From Lelliottia jeotgali (GTDB lineage Bacteria; Pseudomonadota; Gammaproteobacteria; Enterobacterales; Enterobacteriaceae), in the NCBI GenBank assembly GCA_002271215.1, contig CP018628.1:2046001-2110000 (forward strand): DNA of 64,000 nt, given 5' to 3'. Positions 42,929 through 53,900 of the stretch are shown one piece after another. The notes beneath the pieces are model-generated. The model made no database searches and was not told where the DNA came from. It saw only the letters and a program-made list of their open reading frames with translations. The position numbers were made by a program, and so were the translations under genes. Within the stretch, counting starts at the first letter, position 1. Each line of letters opens with the position of its first letter.

Positions 42929-43273
42929 TCAGGAAGCAGGGAGGTCAGTGCGATCACCTCGCGTAGTGGGCTGAGAAATGACGATAAACTCTACGGGAGA
43001 TTGAGTGTTGTTACTGGCTTGATGCGCTGAACCCGGGGGGATTTCTATTCCCTGCTGGATCTTGATTTTATGCATCTCACCTTCAAGCTCCATGCTCAAT
43101 TCGCCCTGAAGCACAAAGAAAAACTGCCGGGAAATGGAATGGTAGTGGCGTTTTTCACAGGTTCCTGGCGGCATTTTTTCATGAATAACCAACATGTCCT
43201 TGCGGTTAACGAGATACCAGCCGTCACAATTATCGCCCCAGACATAATGCTCGGCATTGTCCTTTGAAATCAT
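42929..43273 (-). CDS. Small cupin-domain protein
   Basis: This 114-residue single-domain cupin has motif 1 (MPPGTCEKRHYHSISRQFFFVLQGE, with the metal-binding His pair and Glu/Gln) and motif 2 (QQGIEIPPGSAHQASN). A beta-barrel with a metal site is expected; the substrate is unknown. The start ATG lies at 43273. It is followed downstream by the GFA gene in the same direction. Confidence 0.85.
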   Translation of the reverse strand: MISKDNAEHYVWGDNCDGWYLVNRKDMLVIHEKMPPGTCEKRHYHSISRQFFFVLQGELSMELEGEMHKIKIQQGIEIPPGSAHQASNNTQSPVEFIVISQPTTRGDRTDLPAS

Positions 43274-43619
43274 GGTTATTGTCCCGTTTTGGCGTCTTGG
43301 TTTTATAGGTTTTCACTATTTATACAGAAGAGGATTATTGAATCGCAACAGGCTTACTGTGTTACTTACCCAGTGGGACTAACAACTTAGTCAATAATCC
43401 AATGCAACTCATTGATTAAAATAATGTAACCACCCAAAAATAATTACATTCCACAACGAGATCCTCCTTCCAGTAATACCAGATGTAGATATCTGGCTAT
43501 CGCCGTATTATTTCCCGGCACCTGCAACATCAGGTGCCGGGATTGGCCTCCTGAAATCCTTAGTGACGACATACCGGCGCGTTAGCGCCTTTTAAAAATC
43601 ACTGAATGGAAATGACCTA
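43274..43619. other. Intergenic region with strong hairpin and terminator (possible small RNA)
   Basis: No protein gene is seen. The plus strand holds a perfect 11-bp hairpin CCCGGCACCTG/CAGGTGCCGGG (43514-43541, loop CAACAT) and, about 40 bases on, GGCGC-GTTA-GCGCC followed by TTTT (about 43579-43596), a good intrinsic terminator. Together they resemble the 3' half of a small RNA of roughly 110-150 bases, or the leader of the 43620 gene. No convincing promoter was identified. Confidence 0.4.
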
Positions 43620-44057
43620 ATGATTCCCTTTATTACCCTCGCAGAAAATTTACTGAGCGTCCCGTTCACCGCCGCGACAGATTTCACCGATCTCGCCGAC
43701 TGCTGCGACCGTTTTGCCGAAACCCTGATGGAATGTAACGAACCCGCCTACAAACTGGCGCTGCTGGGCCGAATCGGCGCGTGCCTCGCACTGCTGCGCC
43801 CGACGCTGAGTGAACCTATCCCGGCGCATCTTATCGAGCGCTTTACCGTCGATGCGTTGCCCGGAACGCCGTCATATTTTGAGCCGGATGCCGAAGCGTT
43901 GTGTGAATACTGCCAGACGTTGACCCAGGTGCTGTGCCAGCAGTCGCTGTTACCAGAAATGGAAAAATCGCTGCGCGGGTTGTTGTGTGAACTGATGTGG
44001 ATGTTCGCGGCGAAGTTAAACGCGCCTCGCTGGGCTCGCCAGCACACAGAACACTAA
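43620..44057 (+). CDS. Unrecognised 145-aa protein
   Basis: This small, probably helical cytoplasmic protein is rich in Leu, Ala and Cys (eight cysteines, for example DCCDRF and CEYCQTL). I do not recognise the family. Terminator 44084-44109 follows it directly. A degraded copy of its codons for DALPGTPSYFEPDAEALCEYC occurs at 60593-60653, so this gene, or a relative, was once present twice in the region. Confidence 0.7.
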   Translation: MIPFITLAENLLSVPFTAATDFTDLADCCDRFAETLMECNEPAYKLALLGRIGACLALLRPTLSEPIPAHLIERFTVDALPGTPSYFEPDAEALCEYCQTLTQVLCQQSLLPEMEKSLRGLLCELMWMFAAKLNAPRWARQHTEH

Positions 44058-44083
44058 AAAATCATCCCTCCCCAGAACCGAAT

Positions 44084-44109
44084 GCCCTGATTATTCAGGG
44101 CCTTTTTTT
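44084..44109 (+). terminator. Rho-independent terminator
   Basis: GCCCTGA-TTAT-TCAGGGC is followed by seven Ts, 27 bases after the 43620 gene. Confidence 0.9.
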
Positions 44110-44129
44110 GTTGACGCCTTCACCCTATA

Positions 44130-44625
44130 TCGCCCGGTGGCGCTTTGCTTACCGGGCCTACGAAACCCTGCATTTGTAGGCCGGGTAAGGCGCGGCCGCC
44201 ACCCGGCTTTTAGTTGGCCCCGCACCAGACATCGCCCGGTGGCGCTTCGCTTACCGGGCCTACGAAACCCTTCATTTGTAGGCCGGGTAAGGCGCAGCCG
44301 CCACCCGGCTTTTTTTTGACGCCGCACCCTATATCGCCCGGTGGCGCTTCGCTTACCGGGCCTACGAAACCCTGCATTTGTAGGCCGGGTAAGGCGCAGC
44401 CGCCACCCGGCTTTTTTTGACGCCGCACCAGACTTTGCCCGGTGGCGCTTTGCTTACCGGGCCTACGAAACCCTTCATTTGTAGGCCGGGTAAGGCGCAG
44501 CCGCCACCCGGCTTTTAGTTGGCCCCGCACCAGACTTCGCCCGGTGGCGCTTTGCTTACCGGGCCTACGAAACCCTGCATTTGTAGGCCGGGTAAGGCGC
44601 AGCCGCCACCCGACTTTTTAATGAT
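44130..44625. repeat. BIME array: five tandem ~102-bp REP pairs
   Basis: Five units of about 102 bases start near 44130, 44232, 44334, 44436 and 44538. Each holds two inverted REP palindromes (CGCCCGGTGGCGCTT...CCGGGCCTACGAAACCC and TTGTAGGCCGGGTAAGGCGC...CCACCCGGC). The loop alternates CCCTGCATTT / CCCTTCATTT along the array, and two linker types are used (TTAGTTGGCCCCGCACC and TTGACGCCGCACC). The units are nearly identical, which suggests recent amplification or gene conversion. Confidence 0.95.
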
Positions 44626-44977
44626 GCCCGGCTTATCCATCCACGAACAAAACGTAACTATTACCGGGATAACAATTTTCCTCCGGTGTTTTTGTTTGTG
44701 ACGCAATGGGAAAGAAATGTTCCGCCTGGGTTAATTCATTTACATCAGAATTAGGAATTTTCTCAGATGGCAATGAGCGGATGTCGTTTTTTGATTCTTC
44801 TCAAATAAAGTTGAATAAATAAAAAATAGTATGCGTGCGAAACAATACACCACAAACAACATCACATCCGCTCGAATCGCCATGTTCATCCTGTATATGG
44901 CGATATTTCATTTCCATCTATTGCCTGTTGAGTGACATATCGCACTGCTTACGGACAGGCGGAAAGGTTAGTCGCAA

Positions 44978-47900
44978 ATGAACAAAATTTATCGCGTTGT
45001 CTGGAGTGCCGCTCTGGGGCTCTGGGTTGTTGCATCCGAAACCACCCGCAGCCGTAAAAAAGGGCGAGTGCGTCGTGCGCTCCAGGTGGCGACCGCCAGT
45101 GCGCTCACTAGCCTGGTGCTCTCATCTTCAGTGATGGCCGATGAAACCCTGAACTGGAGCCAGGCGGGCAGCTATATTCCTGCGCCGGATAAGGATGGGG
45201 TGATTGATGACTACGGCTATTTCGCCACTCTCAGCGATGCGATTGCGTCCCTGCCAGATGCGCAGCATAAAACCTACGCGGGTGGGACAAAACTGACGAT
45301 CAACGGCCCGATCCCCAACATCCAGATGGGGACCAACGGCACCTCGCAAAACAAAACGTTGAAAGAGCTGCTGGCGTCCGGTGCGATTAAATCGATTACC
45401 GACAGCAAGGGTAATAACATCACGCTCGCCAATATCGATCAGTTCGTGGTCTCTTCCGGGTATAACGAGCCGAATGCGAATCAGAACATGGACCTCACGA
45501 TGCCGGGCACCAGCGGCGGGGTTGAGCAGATCACCATTTTTAATTCCGCTGATTTTCAAAATAGCGGGACCAATACCCTCGGGGATATCAGCGTCCCGAT
45601 CTACGATTTTGACAGCATCTATCAGTACAACCATTTCGGCATCAGCCACATCACCAACGACGGCGGCGACGTCACCCTGGATATTGGCGCGGACACCAAC
45701 GGCAGCACGGCGATTGCCGATGCGAAAAATACCCTGCGTCTGTACACCAAAAATACCGAACTGACTCTGGCGGAAGGCGCTGCGGGAAACACCAGCCAGA
45801 CCCACTGGCAGTCGGATAACTACATTCAGTTTGGCGGGGCGATCACGCTGCCGACTGAAACTAACAGCGGCAGCGGCTCGCTGAATGCCTGGAACAAAAC
45901 GATCGAGTTGCCGACCTACACCCAGGACGCTGACGGCAATGTGGTGGCCGGGCCAACAAAAAGTTTCACCATCAACTCGCTGAGTGATATCGCTGCGGTA
46001 AATGATTTCCTCACGCAGTCGGGTAAGGGTCAGCCTTCCCAAATCCAGCTGTGGCTGCTCGGCGAAGAGACAATCAACGGCAATAAAGTGACCGACGGCA
46101 CCGGCGTGCAGAACGTCTATCAGGCAATCATTAACGATCTGCTCGACGCCAGACAAACTCAGGATGTGAACTGGACTTACAACCTGTGGTCGGACGATCA
46201 AAGCCACAGCGGCAATGCCACCCAGGGCGCGGGTACCGTCAGCGTGATTTTCGCCACCGGGAAAGACGCGCTGGGCGAAATCACTGACAAAGGCAGCCTG
46301 GCGGTTTCCGGCAGTCACCTTGGGGTGATGCATGCGGAAAAGGGCGCACAGATTATTAACAACGGCGCGCTCAATACCTGGAATGATACCGGCGCCCGCG
46401 CCGATGGCATGTACGCCAGCGACGCGACGGCTATCAACAACGGCACGCTAAACGCCGGGCTGTTTATCGAAAAAGACGGCTCGCGCGTCAGTCATATTGA
46501 CGTCAGCAATGTTGATCTCAGCAACCAGGGTTCAGTGGGGATCTTCGCCACGGGCCGCAGCACCGTCACCAACAACGGCACGCTGAACGTGGCGCTGGCG
46601 GATAATGGCAACGGGCTGGCGGAAGGGATACACGCCGAAGGCAACACGACGGCGCTCAACAACAGCATCATCAATGTGGTGAATAATCCGCGCAATACGC
46701 TGGGCAGCGCCACCGCGTACGGCGTCAACGTCCTCGGCGATTCAACCTTCACCAACGCCAGCGGCGGGACCATTACCCTTGGGGTGAACATGGACAGCGC
46801 CACCGCCAGCAGCGCCGACGGAGTGATGGAAGGCGGCAGCGCGCAAAGTGCGGCGATCCGCAGCCAAAGCACCGGGGATGTGATCAACGACGGAATGATC
46901 CTGCTCGCCAAAACTGTGCGCAACGCCGTCGGCATGCTTTCCGAAGGCGGCGCGGGGAAAGTTATCAATAACGGGCGTATCGACGTGTTGGGCACTGCGC
47001 TTCCTGGCTCCAGCAATATGGCGGGTAACTTTGGTCTCTACGCGCATGATGCCTCCGGCGTCATTAACAACGGTGAAATTAATATCGGCGGCGCGGGGAA
47101 TAATGGCCTGCGCGTATATGCCGATAACGCCGATGCCCACGCGGATTCCACGGCGACAGGGGCGATCACCGTCATCAAAAACACCGACGGCTCTGATGAT
47201 CTGAAATACCGTAACTATGCGGTGTATGTCGCCAGCCGCGATCAGAGCCATCAGGCTACGGCGAACATCGACTCCAGCATTACCCTCAACGCTCAGGGCG
47301 CGATTGGCGTTCACGTGCGTAATAACGCCGAGGCCGATCTGGGCAAAAACACCACCGTCGCGTTTAATAATAGCGATCAGATTGGTTACTACGCGTATGG
47401 CGAAAACGCCCGTATTAATCTTGATAATCTGACTCTGAACGACAACCAGCAGACCAACACTACGCTGTTCCTGCTCGATCACGGCGCACGTTTTGACGGG
47501 GATAACATCGGCTACGATTTGACCCTCACCGGCGAAAAATCCGTCGGCGTGCTGGCGAACGGCACAGGGACCACGGTCAGCACCGGCAAAGCCAAAATAC
47601 ATGTCGATAACGAGGGCGGCGTCGGAGTGGAAGTGACCGGCGGTGCCAGCGGGACCATTGCCGACGGCGCAATTGTGCTCGACCACGACAACACTACCGC
47701 CGTGGTGGTGGACGGGCAGGGTCACGGTCTGGATGGTGCGGACAGTGGCAAAACCTTCGCCACTTCTGTCACGTCTGATGCCAGGATCGCCACCCTCGAT
47801 AGCCAGAAAGACGTGACGGGTTATCACGTCAGCCATCAGGGCGTGCTGACCCTGACCGGCACCTCAAGCCTCGATATTCGCGGGCAGAACAATATCGGCG

Positions 47901-50900
47901 TAAATCTGGATACCGACGGCACGCTGGACAATCAATCCTCTTCCGCGCTGATGGTCAGCGGCAATGGCCGCCAGTCCGGAAATATCGGCGTACTGGTCAA
48001 CGGCGCGAACGCTATTGTCAAACAACTTGGAACCGTCATCGCCAACGGCGGCGAAGCGGCGGTGAAACTGCAAAACGGCGCGACGCTGAATATATCTGGT
48101 TCGAACAACCACATTTCTGCCGCCGACGGCGCAGATGCGATCCTGCTCGCCAGCGGTGCGAAGCAGTTGACCGCGTCCAACACCACCATCGACGTGACCG
48201 GCTCCGGCGCAGGCATTCAGAACGATGCCAATAATTCCAATATTCAGCTCAATAACGTCACCATCAATGCAGGCGACGGTCCGGCGATCAGGACCTCGGT
48301 TTCCCTTAATGCGGGCGGTTCGAATAACGTTCTGAATGTGACCGGGAATGATGCCTCCGGCAGCGGGGCGGGTTTTGCTTTTGAGAATAAAAACTCCAGC
48401 GATCTGATTCAGGGTAAAGATCTGAACATCGGCGGGAGCTACGTGATCAACGTCGGGAACGCCGCAGGCGATGCCACCGGGAGCGGCATCCGCGCCAGAA
48501 CGACCGGGAATGTCACCACCTCGACCACCATCAATATCAACGACAAAACTGGCGGCAGCGCGCTGCTGGCTGAAAACGCTAAATCGGTGACCAACAGCGG
48601 TAAAATCACCACCGCCAGCGACGGGGCGGCGGCGATCAACGCCAAAGCTGCGACCACCTTCACTAACACCGGCGATGTGGAATCGACCAGCACCAGCAGC
48701 ACCGCGTCGCTGGTGGATCTCTCCGGTACCGACGCCGACACCGGTAACAGCAAAACGGTGCTCAACAGCGGAGCGCTGAAAACCGCCAGTCAGAACTCGG
48801 TGGTGCTGGATGTCAGCAGCAATACCAACAACACCATCACCAATCGCGGCGATCTGATTGCAGCGAACGGTGGCACCGCGCTGTTAAGCGGTGCAGGCAG
48901 CGATGCGATATTTTTTGAATCTGGAAATGTTACCGGTAACGTTCTGGCGGGTGACGGCGATGACACGTTGCAAATTTCCGGCGGCAGCGTCGCCAGCCGC
49001 ATTGACATGGGCAACGGCAGCGATACTTTCACCTGGAATGCGGGCTCGCTCGCGGGCAGCGTCGACTTCAGCGGCACTCAGGGGAACGACCGCGGGAATA
49101 TCGGCAACGTCGATTTAAGCAAAGTGACGCACGTGCTGACCGCCTCCAGCAGCGGCAACGCGCTGACCTTCACCGACACCCACGGCGCGGCGGCGAAAAT
49201 CGGTAGCTTCGGAGTCGACGATTTAAGCAAAGGCACCAACATCGGCAGCGGCTGGAACAGCCTGACGGTGACGGGTGGGCAAGCCGATATGCGCGTGGTG
49301 GATAATCTTGCAGGCGTCAGCGCACTCAGCGTTACTAACGGTGCGACGTTGCGTTCAGGCGATAACGCGGTGACTGCCGGGCAGCACAGTATCGGTAATC
49401 TGAATGTCACAACCGCGGGGGCGAACAGCAAACTGGTGCTGGACGGCGACAACGACACGATTTACAGCGGCGTCATCAGCGGCGACGGCCAACTGGAGCG
49501 CGCGGGTTCGGCGACCACCGTTCTGCTGGGTGATAACACGTACACCGGGCAAACCACCATCGACACGGGCGCTGCGCTTCAAGTCGGAAACGGCGGAACT
49601 GCCGGGGCATTATCCGACGTGACCCGCATTCTCGACAACGGTCTGTTCACGGTCGATCTCAGCAAAGAACAAACTCTCGGCGGCGCGATCACCGGCAGCG
49701 GCAGCTTCCACCAGGACGGCAGCGGCCTGACGCGTCTCAACGGCGATAACGCGTATAAAGGCGCAACGCAGATTAACCAGGGCTCGCTGGTGATTAACGG
49801 CAACCAGAGCGCGGCGACCGGCGATGTCACCGTGGCGGATAACGCGCTGCTCGGCGGGCACGGTACGATCGGTGGGAACGTGGTGATGGGCGACAACGCC
49901 ACGCTGCAGCCAGGCGACGGCGGCACCGGAACGCTGACCATCAGCAACGGCAAATCCCTGACGCTTGGCAAAAATACGGTTTCTGATTTTGAATTCGGCG
50001 AAGCCTACAAACCGGGTGGCAACCTGAATGACCTCGTCGACGTGGCGGGCGATTTAACGCTTGGCGGTAAGCTGGATGTCAGCACCGCGTCCGGCGGCAG
50101 CTTCGGCCCTGGCGTGTACCGCATCTACAACTACGGCGGCGCACTGCACAATGACGGCAAACTGGTGCTCGGCTCCTTACCGGGCGGCACGGCGGGCGAT
50201 CACTACTACATCCAGACTGATATCGATCATGAGGTCAACCTGGTCAACGATGGCGGCCTGGCGCTTCAGTTCTGGGACGGCGCGGAGACAAACGGCGACC
50301 ACGGCCCGACCGGCATCGAAGGGGATAATCACATCGACGGCGGAAACGGGGAATGGACTTCACGCGGCGATCTTGGGGATAACAACTGGACTACCGCCTC
50401 CGGGAAAGGCGACGCGCCGTGGGCGCAGTACGCGTACGCTATTTTCCAGAGCAAAGCCGGGACGGTCACGGTGGACGATAAAGTCGGCGATGTGCATTTT
50501 GCCGGAGGCCAGTTCGCCAGCGACGGTTACGTTGTCACGGGTGATGCGTTATACGCGGTCGATACGCTGACTGCGGCGTCTACCGACGGTTCGGTTCCGG
50601 CGGATTCTCCGCTGAAAAAAGGCGATCTGTGGCTGAACGTCGGCGACGGCACCGCCAGCTCAGAAAACTGGAAAGCAACCATTGAATCCGACCTTGTGCA
50701 GGCCAACGCGGGCGATAACATCGCGCTGGTCAAAGGCGGCACCGGGGTGCTGATCCTTAAAGGCAACAACGACTATCTCGGCGGGACGCGCATCGAGGGC
50801 GGCACCTTGCAGGTGCAGGGCAATCAGAATCTCGGCGCGGCGGATTCCACTATCACCATCAACAATAACGCCACGCTGAAAAACGGCGCGGACTGGGACA

Positions 50901-53900
50901 CCACGCGCGGAATTATTCTCGGCGATGCGGGCGGTCAGCTCGATCTCAACAGCCATGCGCTGAACGATAACGGTGTCATCAGCGGGAAAGGAAAACTGAC
51001 GGTGCGCAGCAGCACTGCCGATGCCGACAGTCAGCTGACGCTGAACGGCGATAATACCTTCCAGGGCAGCACGGCGATTATTGGGACCGATCATCGTTCT
51101 GATGTGGTGGTGGACGCCGAGTCAACGGCGGCGCTGGGCACGGGCAGCAGTAAGGTCGATCTCAGCCACGGCGCAACGCTGAACATCAACAATGCCAGCT
51201 CGACGCAAACGCACCACTTCACCGTCGACGACAGCCTGTTGACCCTCAACGACACCAGCCGTACCGCGGATTCGGTTATCGATATCAGTAATAAAGGCCA
51301 GGTGCAGTTCAACGACAACGCGCAGGGCGATAATGCGAAGATTAACGTCGGCAGCGGCGCATCGCTGGCGATGAATAACGGCTCGGATGCGGGCAACGCG
51401 CAGATCGTCAATAAAGGCCGGATAAGCTTTAGCGATAAAGCTCAGGGGCGCAGTGCGACAGTCGATAATCAGAAAGGCGGAACGGTGAATATCGCCGGAG
51501 CCGACGACCAGACGGCGATCGGCTCTCTTTCTGGGGCCGGGAACGTCGAACTCGGCGGCAACACGCTGCTGGAAGGGGCGCTGGAGCGTGCGGATGAGAT
51601 CAGCGGTATTATCAGCGGCAATGGCGGTAGCCTGGTAAAAGAGGGTAATGGCACGCTGACCCTGAGCGGCGATAACACCTACACCGGCACGACGCACGTC
51701 GAACAGGGCGTGCTGCTGGTGAACGGTGATCAACACGCGGCGACGGGCGATGTGACGGTCGATGCGGGCACCACGCTCGGCGGGAACGGCGTTATCGGCG
51801 GGGATGTGATCATCGCCGATAACGGCCATATCGCGGCGGGGGCGGATCTCGGCAGCGTTGGCAAACTCACCACTGGCAGCCTGACGCTGGCGCAAAATTC
51901 CCAGCTCGATTATCAGCTCGGCGAAGCTTACATCGTCGGCGGTAAGCTCAACGATCTGATCGACGTCAACGGCGACCTGAATCTCGACGGCAAGCTGAAC
52001 ATCACTCAAACCAGCGGCGGCAACTTTGGCGTTGGGGTTTATCGCCTGATTAACTACACCGGCAGCCTGAATAATAATGGCCTGGATATCGCCAGCGCGC
52101 CGGAAGCGGCGGACAGCCTGTACGTGCAGACCTCGGTTAATCATCAGGTCAACCTGGTGAACCGTGCGGGCCTGCAATTGCGCTTCTGGGATGGCGCGGG
52201 CGGTAAAGACGGCGTGCAGAAGAATAATAACGTCATCGACGGCGGAGACGGCGTCTGGCAGAGCGGCGCGGGGAACGACAACTGGACCACCGATGGCACC
52301 AATCCATCGGGCGCACTCAACGCGCAATTTGACGACGATGCATTTGCGGTGTTCGAAGGGGCAAAAGGAACCGTCACTGTCGATAAATCGCTGGGCGACG
52401 TGTGGTTAAGCGGCGCGCAATTCGCCACCGACGGCTATGTGGTGCAGGGCGATGCGCTCAACACCCATACCGCCGATACCATTCTGCGCGTCGGCGACGG
52501 TACGGTTGACGGTGCGAAGATGACCACCACCATCAACAGCGTCATCCAGGGAACCGGCGGCATCGACAAAACTGATATCGGCACCCTGGTGCTGAATGGC
52601 GATAACACCTACACCGGCGGAACGACCGTCAGCGGCGGGGTGTTGAACGTCAGTGCGGATAACAATCTGGGCGTGCATGAAACCAGCCTCACCCTCAATG
52701 GCGGTACGCTGCAATACGGCAAAGGCTTCGACACCGACCGCCAGGTGGTGCTCGGCGAATACGGCGGCGGTATCGACACCAATGGCAACAAAGCCACGCT
52801 CTCCACGGCGCTCACCGGCAGCGGTAAACTGACCAAACTCGGGAAAGGCACCCTGACGCTGACCGCCGACAGCCAGGCCACGGGCGGGACCACCATCGAC
52901 GGCGGCGTGTTGCAGCTCGGTAACGGCGGCACCACCGGTACAGTGCTGGGCGATATCGAAGATAACACCGGTCTGGCGGTCAATCGTAGCAATACCCTGA
53001 CGCTTGATGGCGACATCAGCGGCAAAGGGGAAGTGCAGCAGACAGGTCGCGGCACCACGGTGCTGACGGGCGATAACAGCTACAGCGGTATGACGCGTGT
53101 CACCAACGGTACCTTGCAGGCGGGCGGCAAACAGACGCTGAGTGAAAACTCGGTGCACACCGTGTACCAGGGCGCGTTGCTGGATACTCAGGGTTACGAT
53201 CAGCAGATCGCCGGCATGAACAATGCAGGAACCGTGAACCTGACCAGCGATCGCATTGGTTCGCAGCTCACGGTAAAAGGCAACTACGTGGGCGATAGCG
53301 GCACCATTAACCTGGCCGCGCAGCAGAAAGGCAGCGAAGGGACGGCGGATAAATTGGTTGTCGACGGCGGGACCGCATCGGGCCAGACCCGACTGAACAT
53401 CGACATCTCACGCCTCGGCGCACCGACCCACTGCGACGGTATCGAAGTGGTGGAGGCACGCAACGGCGCGACCACTACCGCGCAGTCGTCTCGCGACGCG
53501 TTTACGCTTGGAGCCGATCATCTGGAAGCGGGCGCATTTGAATATCATCTGTTCGCTGGGGATCTGAAAGCGCAGGGCGAAAACTGGTATCTGCGCACCG
53601 ACTATCGCTCAGAAGTGCCGCTGTTCGACGGCATTGCGCAGGCGGTGCGCACCGGCGATATGGCAGTGCTGGCGAATCTGCATAAACGTATGGGCGATGA
53701 AAACAGCTTCACCAAAGGTAATCCTGACGATAAACGTGCCTGGGCGCGTTACATCGGCGATGCCGGGCGGACTCGTCTCAATGATGCGGCACACTCCTCC
53801 CTCGACACACACCTGAATGGCGTGCAGGTTGGGAGCGATCTCTGGACTAACGCGCAGTGGAAAACAGGACTGTATGCCAGCCTGATGGATAACAATACCT

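Noticed and set aside
44130..44625. Regularly spaced repeats resembling a CRISPR array
   Set aside because: Repeats are REP palindromes of ~102-bp period, spacers are not unique and no cas genes are present.
51122..52327. Long minus-strand ORFs inside the autotransporter
   Set aside because: They are shadow frames caused by GC-rich codon bias of the adhesin gene, with no ribosome sites or recognisable domains.
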